Made by a program: the position numbers and the translations under genes. From Chaetoderma sp. LZ-2023a (lineage: Eukaryota > Mollusca > Caudofoveata > Chaetodermatida > Chaetodermatidae), in NCBI GenBank assembly GCA_034401795.1, contig CM067359.1, forward strand, positions 141,601,278-141,665,277: DNA of 64,000 bases, written 5' to 3'. Below are positions 21,781-32,971 of the stretch, in pieces; position 1 is the first letter of the stretch; every line of letters begins with the position of its first letter. The notes beneath the pieces were generated by a model. It was not told the origin of the DNA. It searched no databases and saw only the letters and a program-made list of their open reading frames with translations.

Positions 21781-22930
21781 CTAAGCCTAACGAAGGACTA
21801 GCTAAGACCTAATTACGGCATTGTCAATCCTGACCAAAGCTTAGCATTGGTCTAGCAAAGCCTGGGTACGGCCTAGGTATGGCCAAACCAATCCTAGCTA
21901 TGGCCTATATAAGGCCTACCCAAGGCTAGACAAGGCCTATGTATGCCTACTCAAGCCTGACTTATGCCTTGGTATGGCCGAATCCAGCCTAGGTAAGGCA
22001 TAGCCAAGCCTACCTGAGGTTTAAGTAAGGACTAACTAATGCTAGCCTAAACCTAACTAAGACATAGATAATGTATATCCAAGCCTAGATAAGTCCACGC
22101 TCAGGCCTAGCCAGGCTTAGATATGGTTTAAGTAATGCCTAATCTAGCCTGGCTAAGGCCTACCCAAACAAAGCTAAGGCCTATGTAATGCCTAGCAAAG
22201 CCTGGTCAATGCCTATGTAAGTCTAAGCCACGCCAGGTTAAGGCCTAACCAAGATCTAGCCAAGTCTAAATAAGGGCCAGGTAAGGTCTATGTAAGGACT
22301 AACTAATGCCTACGTAAGCATAGCTAAGGCCTAGGTAAGACTAAGCCAACCCTAGATAAGGCATAGCTTAGAACTATATAAGGCTTAGCCTGACTTTAGC
22401 TAAGGTGTAGGTAGTGCCTCGCTAATGCTAGGCAAAAACCTAGGGTAACTAAGACCTATATAAAGTATATGCACGCCTAGATAAGGCCACGCTTAGGTTT
22501 AGCCAAGCTAGCTATGGTCTAAGTAATGCCTACTCCAGCCTGGCTAAGGCCTACTCAAGCCAAGTTAAGGCCTAGGTAATGCCTAGCAAAGCCTGGTCAA
22601 TGCCTACATAAGGCTAAGCCCCCCCCCCAGGTTAAGGTCTAACTAAGATCTAGCCAAGTCTTAATAAGGACCAGGTAAGGTCAAAGTAAGGGCTACGTAA
22701 GCATAGCTTAAGCCTAGGTAAGACTAAACGAAGCGTAGATAAGGCACAGATTAGACCAGGAAGATCTAACCAAGGCTAGCTACGGCTTAGGTAACGATTA
22801 GGTAACCAAAGCTAAGGTTAGATAAGGCATATTCAAGCCCCCATAAAGCCTAGACATAGCTTAGCTAATGTCTAATTAAGACCTAGACAGGACTGGCTAA
22901 GACAGAACTATGCCTAACCATGAAGGCTAG
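21781..22930. repeat. Same minisatellite, reverse arm
   Basis: From about 21780 the same motif appears as its complement (AAGCCTAGCTAAGGCCTA), A-rich on the plus strand, for about 1.15 kb. With the preceding arm it forms a large imperfect inverted array. Confidence 0.9.
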
Positions 22931-23039
22931 ACTAGGCCCGTAGGCTAGTATACTAGGATTGTAGGCTAGTAAGCGGGTAGACTAGGCATGTAGGCTAGTA
23001 GAATAGTAAGCTTTTGGACTAGGCCTCTGGGCTAGAAGA

Positions 23040-23770
23040 CCAACCAACCAACTGACCGAGGTCGGACCAACTGACTGATCAACTGACTGACCCACTAACC
23101 CACCCACCCACCCACCGACTGACCAACTGACCCACCACCCACTGACTAACCGAGTTTGAACGGATCAAGGTCGGGCCGACTGCCCCACCTACCCACCCAC
23201 TCAGCGACCGACCAACCGAGGTCCGACCGACTGACAGACCAACTCACCCACCCAAATCGACTGACCCGCCCACCAACCCACCCACCGACTGAGGTCGAAC
23301 TGACCGGCAAAACCACCGACTGACCCACTAATCGACTGACCGATCCACCCACTGACCCACCGACTGATCAACCGACTGACCGAGGTCGGACCGGCCGACT
23401 GACTGACTGATCAAACCACTGACCGACCCAACGATCGATTGACTGATCCACCCACCCACACACTGATCGACCAACCAAGGTCTGACTGACCGACCGACCA
23501 ACTCACCCATCCACCCACCGACCTACCGACCGAGGTCAAAGCGACCAACTCACCCACTCAAACATCGACCGACAAACCGACCAATCCACCCACTGACTGA
23601 CCATCAAAACCACCAGTCGGACCAACCGAGGTCGGACTGACCCACCCACCCACCAACTGACCCACCGACCAACCCACCGACCAACCAACCGACCAACCAA
23701 CCGACCACACACCCATTAATTCACTGAATCACATAGTCACTGAATCCCTCACACACCCAACCACCCACGG
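23040..23770. repeat. CCGACTGACCAACC-type array with AGGTCGGAC punctuation
   Basis: CCGAC, TGAC, CAACC and CCAC tetramers and pentamers fill the stretch. An AGGTCGGAC-like box recurs at about 23058, 23169, 23219, 23290, 23384, 23479, 23532 and 23627, often 50 or 95 bp apart. Minus-strand open frames rich in GWVG and SVSR are products of the repeat. Confidence 0.85.
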
Positions 23771-23795
23771 ATGTAAAATGAGAATAATGAGTGCA

Positions 23796-23886
23796 GCATA
23801 AATAATAGAATATTTTATTTAACCAACAAAACTGACGCGAAGCATAAATAATAGAATATTTTATCTAACCAACAAAACTGACGCGA
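23796..23886. repeat. Tandem duplication of ~46 bp
   Basis: GCATAAATAATAGAATATTT, then TAACCAACAAAACTGACGCG, is present twice in a row with one difference. It follows the satellite array directly. Confidence 0.85.
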
Positions 23887-24148
23887 TCTAGATCCGTCCT
23901 TTATTTTCCAGTTTAATTTAATCATCCCAGGGTTTGAATTTGCTCGGGGCGAAATTGCGTGATTTTCGAGGCGAAAAGTTGTGTACTACGTCATCACTGT
24001 TTTTGCAATGGCTGTTCGCTTGAAATTCGATAAAATTCGTCAACAATGAGCTAAAAAGTTAAATAACGTGAGATATAGGACATATTTAACATGATTTAAG
24101 GTGCGAGCGAATGGATAGGCGAATTATACGAAGCAATAACAGGGGTTT

Positions 24149-25152
24149 GTGTCGAATATTCCTGATGTAATGAAGTGCTCTACAATTAACATGTTTGCTG
24201 ACGACACAAAAATCTACAAAGAAATTAAATCATCAATTGATGCAATAGATCTACAAGAAGACTTAAATAGCGTATCGAAATGGTCTTCTATCTGGCAAAT
24301 CAAATTCAATGCTGACACATGCTGTGCTATGCATCTAGGTACAGCTAATATTAAACATTCATACTTCATGAACTCTCTTGATACAAATATTAAGCTGATA
24401 GAAACAACTGTCGTAAAGGATTTAGGTCTGAATGTAGATAACCAACTAAAATTTAGCATCCATTGCCAAATCCAAGTATCAAAGGTTAATAAGATTTTGG
24501 GACTGGTAAGAAGGTCTCTCACCCATTTAGACTCTTCACCTCTAGTAAGGCTATACACTTCGCTAGTTAGACCTATACTTGAATACGGGGATGATCCATG
24601 GACTCCCATGTTAAAAAAAAGACAGTCTAACACTAGAAAATGTGCAGCGAAGAGCAATTAAAATGATACCCGCAATAAGAAATTATACTTATTTAGACCG
24701 GTTAAAATATCTGAATCTACCTTCTCTGTACTACCGTCGATCACGTGGGGATATGATTCAAACTTACAAATACATTCATGGCCTTTATCGTGTTCAGTGC
24801 CCATTCTTGGAGATAGACAAACAAAGCATCACTCGGGGACATAATTTTAAACTCGCTAAGAGCCGAAGTAACAAACTAATTAGGCAGAACTTTTTTGCAA
24901 ACCGAATTACGAATAGTTGGAATAGCTTACCAAATGAAGTAGTTAGTGCCGTAAGCCTAAATATCTTAAAAAATAAACTAGATTCATTTTGGTCAGATTT
25001 TTTTGTACACGCAAGAGCCAGTACACAATCATTATCTTTCCTTTATCTCCAAACAAATTAGCTAAGCAATACGCATAATGTAGTCGCCATCTATCTATAG
25101 GCATTTTGCCTATAAGGGTAGTATATGATAAGTTAAGTTAAGTTAAGTTAAG
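24149..25152 (+). pseudogene. 5'-truncated LINE with intact-looking 3' end
   Basis: The reading starts inside the reverse transcriptase (MFADDTKIYKEIK, the catalytic FADD block). It continues through the thumb (VVKDLGLNVDNQLKFS, LTHLDSSPLVRLYTSLVRPI) and the C-terminal motif YRRSRGDMIQTYKYIHG to FFANRITNSWNSLP and a stop near 25060. A single indel in the A run at 24611-24618 changes frame between the two long open parts (24149-24661, 24642-25061). After the stop come the hairpin CTATAGGCATTTTGCCTATA and a (TAAGT)n tail at about 25129-25152. The tail and stem-loop fit CR1/L2-like LINEs. It shares FADDTKIYKEIK with the LINE at 54.3-59.6 kb. Confidence 0.92.
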
Positions 25153-25497
25153 AATATTGTAGCTAAGGTCGATTAAGAGGCACGCTACCAAGCGGTGGCG
25201 GAGTTCTCCAACTTTTGAACATACTAATTGCTCTGACTCTCTCTGACCCGTCAGTCTGTCCAAATATCTGTCACAGGGGCGGGTTGAGTCAGAGCAGACT
25301 CGGACTAGCTTGTTGGTAGAGATAGATACTCCATCCATATTACATCCTCACTGACGTGTGCGCGTGTGAATTTGTGCACGCACGTGAACGTGACCGTGCG
25401 TGCGTGCATGTTCACGTATACAGTTTCAACCATGATTATGTTATTGAGTTCGGTATATGTTCCTAGTCTTACTATAGTGCACGTGCTCTCATATGTA

Positions 25498-25503
<6 letters not shown>
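25153..25503. other. Unassigned stretch between LINE tail and (TA)n
   Basis: No gene recognised. It ends in a GTGCGTGC-rich segment and then the (TA)n run. Confidence 0.3.

Positions 25504-25587
<84 letters not shown>
25504..25587. repeat. (TA)n microsatellite left of Tc1 copy D
   Basis: TA repeat directly abutting the transposon. The matching run on the other side is 27109-27170. Confidence 0.97.
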
Positions 25588-25589
<2 letters not shown>

Positions 25590-25590
<1 letters not shown>

Positions 25591-27107
25591 TGAACCAAAA
25601 AAGTTTAGCAACACTGAGAATATTACTGTATAAATGTTATTTAACAAAAACAATAAATTGATTCAAATATATTATTTAATTGATAGGTCATTTTCCAATT
25701 TGAACAACAGTCTCTTGTTACTGTAATGCTAGCATCGCGCCTTTAACACGGCATCATTCAACGGAAGGGCCCAATTTAAATAATGACACTGAGATGTCAA
25801 TACCGGTTGTGACCTCCGCGCGCATTAACCACCGCCATACATCGCTTTCTCATGCTTCGAATTAAGCACCTGATGTCACGAAGAGGAATCGCATCCCATT
25901 CCTGGAGCAGTGCAGCTTCCAGCTCCCGCGCGTTGTGAAGATGTGGATGGTTCTCACGCACCATATGGCCAAGAATGTACCACACGTGTTCGATAGGAGA
26001 CAGGTCCGCTGATCGCGCTGGCCAGTCCAACACCGGAACGTTGTTAGCCTTAAGGAAATCACTGGTGGCCCTAGCTGAATGAGGACGGGCGTTGTCTTGC
26101 TGGAATATAAAGTCTGCGTGATGCTGCATAAAAGGGATTGAAACAGGGGCGACAACTTCTTCACTGTAACGTTGAGCCGTTAAATTTCCGCGAATCACAA
26201 TAAGATCTGTTTGGCCATTTTCATGGGTTCCAGCCAACACCATGACACTGCCGTCACCGAATCTGTCGCGCTGAATGATGTTGGCTGCATCGTACCGTTC
26301 TTCTAAACGTCGCCAATCCCATTGCCTACCATCCGCCACATCCACACAAAACCTCGACTCATCACTGAACAAAACGTGGCTCCATTGTTGAGCACGCCAT
26401 AGCTGATGAGTTCTTGCCCATGCACACCGATTCTCGATGTGACGCTCTGTAAGCGGAACAGCAACAAGTGGACGACGGGCATGCAGTCCAGCATCATGGA
26501 GTCTGTTTCGCACAGTTTGTGCATGCACTGTAGTGCCTGTAGCGATGTGCAAATTACGGGACAGCCGCGGCGCAGTCTCAAACCTGTGACGTCGTGATGA
26601 CGTCACTAAGTAGCGGTCTTCTCGTGGTGTTGTTGCTCTCGGTCTGCCAGATCGTGGTCGGTCATTAACATGTCCAGTTTCCTGCTCACGTTGGCGGACA
26701 CGGGAAATCGTTGTGGCGTGAACATTAAAATGTCGAGCAACAGCGCGAACGCTCTGCCCAGCAGCGAGTCTTCCCATTGCTTCATGGCGCTGATTTTCGG
26801 GTAGCCCTAGGCGGCGGCCCATGTTCGGTAGGGGAAACTTTTAAGCGTTTTCTGTTAACGTTCGTTATCTGCTTTTGCAATATGGTGAATGTTTGCCTTC
26901 GCTACCCGCCAATGTGGGCCAGTGCATGAAAAATGCATTTTCACATGCAGTAAGTGTGCGGCCGAGAGGTGCAAGAAATGATTTGCATTTCTTCATGATC
27001 AGCGAGACACTACATTGACGAAAAATGTCTCCAAATTTGGTTATAAATGGACGCATAGTTTTAATACAACAAACCAAACTTCACTGTTGCTAAACTTTTT
27101 TGGCTCA

Positions 27108-27108
<1 letters not shown>
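25590..27108 (-). mobile_element. Tc1-like transposon, family 2, copy D
   Basis: Ends CTGAACCAAAAAAGTTTAGC and the complement of CTGAGCCAAAAAAGTTTAGC at 27108 enclose 1519 bp. The right flank is TA; the left flank reads CA, probably a mutated TA. Both sides lie in (TA)n. A related, decayed copy is at 57125-58629. Confidence 0.95.
25797..26822 (-). CDS. Tc1-like transposase, uninterrupted (copy D)
   Basis: Complete 341-residue open frame beginning MGRRLGLPENQR. Helix-turn-helix region with VRAVARHFNVHATTISRV (25-42), the GRPRATT hook (59-65), and DDE residues Asp154 (LFSDESRF), Asp243 (QQDNARPH) and Glu278 (SADLSPIEH), a DD34E triad. The usual GGGSVMVWAGI strand reads GDGSVMVLAGT, so Trp and a Gly are changed near residues 190-199. 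Length, triad and absence of stops suggest recent activity. It would bind the element's terminal repeats and insert at TA. Confidence 0.95.
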   Translation of the reverse strand: MGRRLGLPENQRHEAMGRLAAGQSVRAVARHFNVHATTISRVRQREQETGHVNDRPRSGRPRATTPREDRYLVTSSRRHRFETAPRLSRNLHIATGTTVHAQTVRNRLHDAGLHARRPLVAVPLTERHIENRCAWARTHQLWRAQQWSHVLFSDESRFCVDVADGRQWDWRRLEERYDAANIIQRDRFGDGSVMVLAGTHENGQTDLIVIRGNLTAQRYSEEVVAPVSIPFMQHHADFIFQQDNARPHSARATSDFLKANNVPVLDWPARSADLSPIEHVWYILGHMVRENHPHLHNARELEAALLQEWDAIPLRDIRCLIRSMRKRCMAVVNARGGHNRY

Positions 27109-27174
<66 letters not shown>

Positions 27175-27219
27175 CGTGTATTTAATTTCTAGGACTGTCA
27201 GCTAATGTATCTTTAATCG

Positions 27220-27458
27220 ACCTTTCCAGTTTTAGCTATGCCCCGCACATGCCAATCTAAGCTCCAGCCCAGTAAAATTAGTTTCAAAATATTCGACAGA
27301 ATGTTTATTAAATAGTAAAGATATACAATTCGTACAACATGTCGGAATATTAAGCGTTTAAGATGGGATATATGGAATCATTCATGACGTAATGATTATG
27401 ACGTCATCCTACACGTCAGGTCGTTGATTATGACGTCATATGATTGAGTGAGGAAAAT
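27220..27458. mobile_element. CRE-bearing MITE, copy 3 (inverted)
   Basis: It starts ACCTTTCCAGTTTTAGCTAT, keeps only the right hairpin arm (TTAGTTTCAAAATATTCGAC), then AATAGTAAAGATATACAATT. It carries two full TGACGTCA sites with flanking GATTA (about 27393-27446), ending GGAAAATG. Confidence 0.7.
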
Positions 27459-28389
27459 GATTCATGAATTGTTGTAGGTCAGTCGAGCATGCTTATTCAT
27501 ACTGGTATCTAGCAGTATAATTGTTTATGAAAACATGTTCTAGAATCAAACAAAATAAATTAAAACAAACAATTCAATATTCTTCGTCTTATATATTTAA
27601 AAGGATAAATTGTAATATTATTAGACTATAACAACATTGTACGAAATTACCTTACCTGGACACTATATTAAGCACAACAATTGCATTTTAAATTCAATTA
27701 AAAGCACATTAATTAACCTAAAACAAAAACAAACAAATAACGTCTAAAACATAGAGCATGCTTAGTTACATCGTTGCTGCGAGCCACCAGACAATAATTT
27801 CAATCAGTCAACACTCTTGACTTGCTGAATATTTTGAAAACAATTTGACTGAAAGTTTTTGGTGGCTTAGCAAGAACTCAGTAGTCAGACGGTTAATGGG
27901 TGCCAATCTGACAATATACAGTTTTGCAACAGAAAGATACATTGTATAAGAAAACATTGAAAGGAAGATTGGGTTTTGGCTTAGGAGCAGTACTGTTGAA
28001 CGTAGCAATGCACTCTGATGAATAATTTGATGGTTATTTGGATGGGAGTTGCTGCTGTCTAGGGCAACAACAACTCCCACATTAAAAAAAATGCAACCAC
28101 TTACAAATGGGCGTCTAAAAATTGAGATTTCTGGATTTTAGGGTTCACTGGGTCAAAACAAACAAACAAACAAAACAAACAAACACGCGACAGTCAATTA
28201 TTAACATAGGTCCCTATAATAAAATAAATAAATAAAAATGATTAAAACAGTATTCTGCAACACCGGGCGCAAAAACTAATACCAATCTTACTCGGTCAAG
28301 CTGTTGTGAATATACCTCCTGATGTGAAGTCATTGGAAGAAGAAAATATATCCATTTAGTTATTGCTGGTACCCGCTGATGCAACGCTG
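27459..28389. other. Unassigned AT-rich stretch with hairpin relics
   Basis: A left palindrome arm (TGCTGAATATTTTGAAAACA, 27824-27843) and a separate hairpin at 28015-28080 with apex AGTTGCTGCTGTCTAGGGCA are relics of the shared core. Nothing coding is recognised. An A/C-rich (AAAC)n run lies at about 28157-28185. Confidence 0.4.
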
Positions 28390-28730
28390 CTCTGCACATA
28401 TCTCGAGTCAGGGAGAAGCTGAGAAGTCGCGTACCAGCCTAAAGCCCTAAAGACTAGATAAACAGGTACCCGACTCCAAATGCTCTGCAAGATTGCTCAT
28501 ATCGCGAGAAACAGAAGAGATGAGGAGTCGTGTGCCAGCCTAAAGACTAGCTCAGAAGGTATCCGACTCCAGATACACTGCAATAGTGGTCGTGTCCTGA
28601 GTTAGAGAATGGATAAACAATCTGGGAGCAACTTATAAAAACTGCCTAAACAGGTACTTGAATCCAAATGCTCTGTAATAGCAGAGACATATAAATATGG
28701 ATTATATGTCTCTGGTAATAGTACCTTAGC
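28390..28730. repeat. Degenerate ~110-bp tandem repeat
   Basis: Three units contain GTGCCAGCCTAAAG, a GGTACCCGACTCCA-like phrase and ATGCTCTGCAAGAT. The same phrases, inverted, recur at about 48040-48090 (GGAGTCGGGTACCAGC), upstream of the promoter at 48.36 kb. Confidence 0.55.
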
Positions 28731-28989
28731 AGGTGATGGAATGGGAACTCTGGTCACCCCTAAATCAATAGTTCTCGCATTTTGCGGTTCAAGTACTCGT
28801 TCCTGGAGTCGTCAAGATATACATGGCAAAAGCAACGATGAGATAATGATTGCTGTGATCCAAGCTGGGCCATAGATGCTAGTTCTCGTAGATACATTGC
28901 ACAGGAATGAGTCACAAACACATATGATGACCTTTCGAAAGTTCAACACGTGACTTGTTAACACGCACGTGTTTGTCGTGAATCCGGTG

Positions 28990-28997
28990 ACGTCACA
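28990..28997. promoter_or_regulatory. CRE-like site TGACGTCA
   Basis: Perfect TGACGTCA. Read on the minus strand its surroundings (CATGTGACGTCACCGGATTC) closely match the CRE at 48357-48364. No TATA box follows here. Confidence 0.4.
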
Positions 28998-29531
28998 TGT
29001 TCGCACGAATTTATCTGGAATGTAAATTAGAAATAGCGATTATTATGGGATAATGGGCCACATAGTTAACCCTTTCGCGTCGATATGGGCCAAATCCGGC
29101 CTCTTCAGTGGTCTTGAGGAATGTCCATTTGTAGGGCAAGAGAACACAATTTTTGAACATTTACCATTGTGTCGCATGTCATAAACAGGTCCTAAAAAGT
29201 GTTTCATGGTCAAAATGGTCAGTTTTTAAATAATTTTTGTGACAAATAAAAACATGATTCCCTTCCAAAAACTGCAAACTAAATGTGTTTATCTATTATA
29301 GTTGCGAAGATATGTGGATGTGTACATGTGTCATTACATTGGGAATGCATTGAAAAGCTTTAACGTTTTTGTCATTTTCTCAATAAAACCCCTTGTGTAG
29401 TAAAAACTGTATAACTTTTTTGTTTTCCATCAAAATTGAATCTGGTTTTTTGCAAAATGATCATAAGATTGTATTTTCTATTACACCTACAAAATAAGGA
29501 AATGTCAGAAATAAGACATATGTAATCTTAA

Positions 29532-29737
29532 CTCTTACCACTCTGATGTCAAAATTCTTTAATTTTACTGAGACACTAGCGAACATACTGGCATGTACAT
29601 TTTAGAAACAATTTTGGTTGAAGGTGTTGCTGTCTAACACAGCAACATCTTCCACCATAATTGTTTCCAAAATGTGCACCTGTTTGTCTTTGAAAACAAT
29701 GAAAAAAATTAAGATTTTGTTATCAGAGTGCTAGGAG
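29532..29737. mobile_element. piggyBac-like MITE, TTAA flanks (copy 1)
   Basis: CTCTTACCACTCTGATGTCA pairs with TATCAGAGTGCTAGGAG at the other end. TTAA flanks both sides (29528-29531, 29738-29741). The centre is the hairpin GTGTTGCTGTCTAACACAGC. A sister copy is at 63270-63467. Confidence 0.75.
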
Positions 29738-29804
29738 TTAATATTATTTTTCAAAAGCAAAGAACCTTAATGCAATATACTCCAATTATGTAACTGTCAT
29801 GTAA

Positions 29805-30240
29805 CTAAGGATATACAAAAAGAGAATTTTTAAATAATATGTAACACTTTGCTGTACAAAAAATGCTTCGCAGAGGAGGTATAGAGCACATGATATCTTC
29901 ATGGTCATGAACCCTGAGCACAAAGGTGTCATTGTGCTCAATTAAAATAAAATCTATCCCAACATAAATAATACATCCAGCTGGAATAACCACATCTTCT
30001 TCTCTCATTTGTTTAAAGATAGAACCTGTCCTGCTTGATTTAATGAGATTATACTAATAACCATAAACCGGTTTCCTGAACTAGTAACGTTTTCTTGAAC
30101 ACAACCTACACCATCAGACATAACGCGAAGCAGAAAATAGTCACTCATCGATTCAACATTTGGTCTTACAGCCATTGCACTGTCCTTACAAATCAAATCA
30201 CATATTGAGTTGTATACAGCCTCAGTTTGTGTTTGTTTCT
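29805..30240 (-). pseudogene. Decayed coding segment, unknown protein
   Basis: Minus-strand reading gives QTEAVYNSICDLICKDSAMA, then VESMSDYFLLRVMSDGVG and SGNRFMVISIISLNQAGQVL. After a frame change near 30005 it gives REEDVVIPAGCIIYVGID, FILIEHNDTFVLRVHDHED and a stop. The pattern is clearly protein-like (alternating hydrophobic strands), but I do not recognise the family. It is embedded in what may be a decayed DNA element. Confidence 0.4.
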
Positions 30241-30499
30241 AATGTCTTTGTGTCATGAGAGTTATTACAACCATCACCAGTATGGTCCAAGAATGAAACT
30301 AAACTAAAAGGTTTAGCTCATCATTGGTGTTCTCACATTCCGAATAATTTCCCTTTAGAAACAATAGCAGGAAAGTAATCTAATGTACGATTTTCCCTCG
30401 ATATATGCTGATGCCACAAAATGTATTTTTGTTTCCTCTCAGTGAACAATTGTGCACGTTCCTGATCTGAAGTGATATCTGATTTGTCTTAGTGATACC

Positions 30500-30960
30500 T
30501 GGTCATAAGTAAAAAATTGTGGACTCGTTACCCTTTGCACAAATTCTTCTTGCGTTCAAATTTGATTATCTTTTGAAGTGTTGCACCTAGAAAAGAAAGT
30601 ACAGTAGCATTACTCTGCTTATTATCTTCCCTTTCAGATAAGATCATTCATATGCCATTTGGATTGATAATAAGAGAGTTGTACTCCAATATTCAACAAC
30701 ATTTCAGTAATGACTCCGCCACCGTCTCCTCTGCCACCTAGTCCACCTCGGACATAGGTGGACATATTGGAGCACAACTCTCTTATTATCAAGTCAAATG
30801 ACATGGGAATGGTCTTATCTGAAGGTAAAGATAATAAGCAGTGTTATGATGCCTTACGTTCTTTGCTAGGTGCAATACTTCAAAAGAAAAAGAACGCATG
30901 AAAAATTTATAAATTGTAACGAGTCCACCATTTTTGGGGTACCAACTTCTGACTTGCGAC
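30500..30960. repeat. Long inverted repeat, ~200-bp arms, ~65-bp spacer
   Basis: GTGGACTCGTTAC, GTTGCACCTAG, GCTTATTATCTT, CAGATAAGA and GATAATAAGAGAGTTGT on the left arm (to about 30697) reappear as complements in order on the right arm (from about 30765). The spacer is CCACC- and CCTC-rich. Confidence 0.75.
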
Positions 30961-31059
30961 CATTGGAATGTCTGGCTCGATAACCGAGCCAGTAATTCAA
31001 ATGGTAAATTTTCAAAAAATTGTCTTCTCTTGCCCTGCAACTGGACATTCATTAAAATA

Positions 31060-31215
31060 TATAAAATCAGGTCATGGGAGTCTGCGTCTCCTTCTGCTCG
31101 CTAATTAGTAGCCATTATGCTACTGTAGAGTCATGGCGGTAGTATATCTATAGTGATCATGAACATACCCTCACTATGGGTTTAGTTGTCGCTACCGCTG
31201 ATGACGTCAGTTCAG
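31060..31215. repeat. Dispersed repeat, inverted relative to 33471-33617
   Basis: ATACCCTCACTATGGGTTTAG and GATGACGTCAG match, in complement, CTAGACCCATAGTGAGGGTAT and TGACGTCATCG at about 33538-33580. Confidence 0.6.
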
Positions 31216-31389
31216 TAACTCGCGAACCTCTCTTTATTCTTCCAGGCTATACAATAGCATATGGAGATAAATCTATTTACATCATATAGTGGCGGTGGAG
31301 TAATATTTTGCATAATTAACCCGGTATGCATATTGATACTTAGAACACTGGTATCTATGCGTTTGTGTTCCAAAACTGTCAACAAATAA

Positions 31390-31722
31390 GCTGCTGAATG
31401 TATTTTAACTAGTCCGACCAGATGTCGCTGCTGCCTTAGGCGGCAATGGACCTTTCCATTTTTAGCCATGCCCGCCAATCGCTAGCTAAGCTCCACCCAC
31501 ACCTCGCTGTGTTGGACAGTCAAATTGGTTTCAAAATACTCAACAGAATATTTATTAAATAGTAAAAGCAAACAATTTGTACAACAACGCATAGACCGTC
31601 TTCAAATATGCGTTCGTGACGTACTTATCGACGTCATTCATGACGCCATTCATTATGATGTCATTGTACACATCACGCAGTTCATTATGACGCCATATGA
31701 TGGGTTGGTACTCTGGAAAGGT
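31390..31722. mobile_element. CRE-bearing MITE, copy 4, with both ends
   Basis: Ends ACCTTTCCATTTTTAGC (31450) and CTCTGGAAAGGT (31722) form a short inverted pair. Inside are CAATTTGTACAAC, CGACGTCATTCATGACG and relatives of the CRE sites. Its left neighbour (31390-31449) is a hairpin left arm ending at the apex CGCTGCTGCCTTAGGCGGCA. Confidence 0.7.
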
Positions 31723-31959
31723 GAATTACCTCCAGCCAGACATCATATTCAAACACCTTCATGGGTTTATAGGCTTTATCACTCAACATAAATTCACGAA
31801 TCTGCGAGTTATAAGGGTTCTGTTACGTGTTCGCCTTCTTTGACAATCTAATATATTTAATCAAAACAGGTTTATTGCATTTTGGGAATAGCACTTTTGT
31901 ATCTCGAGTTTATAATATAAATCCGTAACCTAATTATATTGCACTTGATTAAAATGTCT

Positions 31960-32520
31960 AGGGTTAGGTGCCAGTCTCACCATAAACTGTTACATTCAGA
32001 GCACTCCATTTCATTTTAAACATAGTCTTGTACAATTTTATTTGAGAATTTTCTAATATTTTTGAGTCGTCAAAGCCCTATACCTCAGAGGCATATGGCA
32101 GTATGGGGATGACCATCATATTAAAAAGTTTACATTGTAGATCAAAAGGTAAATCATGTTCATTAATCTTTTTGATTAATGCATACGTTGCCTTTCTTCC
32201 TTGATTTAGATTTCCTTTGCGACTTGCGAATAAAACTACGGTTGTATTTCAAGATAGTACCTACATAGAGGAATTCCTCAGTAATCTTAATGCTGTGACA
32301 TCCCATTTAAAATTCTAGATGTCTGTATTGACTTTGTCTATAGAATATCATTATTTTTGTTTTCGAGTAATTTGTTTTTGGTTGCCATCTTAGGCAATAT
32401 TCATAGAACACATTTAATGTGGTTTGAAGTGATTGTGCGGAATCTGCCATAATTACAATGTCATCTGCATAAAGAAGAATTACAAGGTACCGAAATAAAT
32501 TTAGGTTTTCATAGGCAATT
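31960..32520 (-). pseudogene. LINE reverse-transcriptase fragment
   Basis: The minus strand reads FRYLVILLYADDIVIMADSA (catalytic YADD block), SLQTTLNVFYEYCLRWQP, NYSKTKIMIF, then KITEEFLYVGTIL and LPYASEV. This order is the palm end and thumb of a non-LTR reverse transcriptase. Stops and frame changes are frequent and both ends are missing. The YADDIVI form differs from the FADDTKIY form of the other LINEs here, so it is another lineage. Confidence 0.85.
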
Positions 32521-32751
32521 TCAGTTGATGTGTATTTTCAGATTTTGACATATCGAAGCAAACTGTCAGCAACAGCTGACTGACGGAAGATTAAGTTTAT
32601 CTCGGCAATTTGCCAACAACTATCCGCCGACAGTGACGTTACTCAGTGCTCTTCCGACTCTTCTGGCTAAGTGCGCAGTCCAATCGCCATGCTCTATAAT
32701 ACCATGCCCCGCCTACAGTAATCAGAAGAGACAAAAAAAACGTGCGTGATT

Positions 32752-32815
32752 GCTCTCTCTCTCTCGCGCTCTCTCTCTCTCGCGCTCTCTCGTGCTCTCT
32801 CTCGCGCTCTCTCTC

Positions 32816-32867
<52 letters not shown>

Positions 32868-32918
32868 GCGCTATCTCGCGCTCTCTCGCACACTCTCGTG
32901 CGCTCTATCTCTCTCTCG

Positions 32919-32967
<49 letters not shown>
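32752..32967. repeat. (CT)n microsatellite with CG variants
   Basis: About 216 bp of CT repeats with occasional CTCGCG. Three overlapping open frames of LSLSLS or SRSLSL type are artefacts. Confidence 0.97.

Positions 32968-32971
<4 letters not shown>

Larger units (their letters stand above)
29066..31050. mobile_element. Possible decayed DNA element with TTAA-CCCTTTCGCG end
   Basis: TTAACCCTTTCGCGTCG at 29066 is like a piggyBac-type terminus. The stretch GGAATGTCC..GGGCAAGAGAA..ACAATTTTTGAA (29117-29160) recurs inverted at about 31000-31050. Between them lie a decayed coding segment (29805-30240) and a long inverted repeat (30500-30960). Outer ends do not match cleanly, so the limits are tentative. 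Confidence 0.3.

Noticed and set aside
23146-23510. Minus-strand frames rich in GWVG and SVSR
   Set aside because: Products of the CCGACTGACC-type array.
21013-23770. CRISPR-like regular repeats
   Set aside because: Units are degenerate with no unique spacers and the genome is an animal's.
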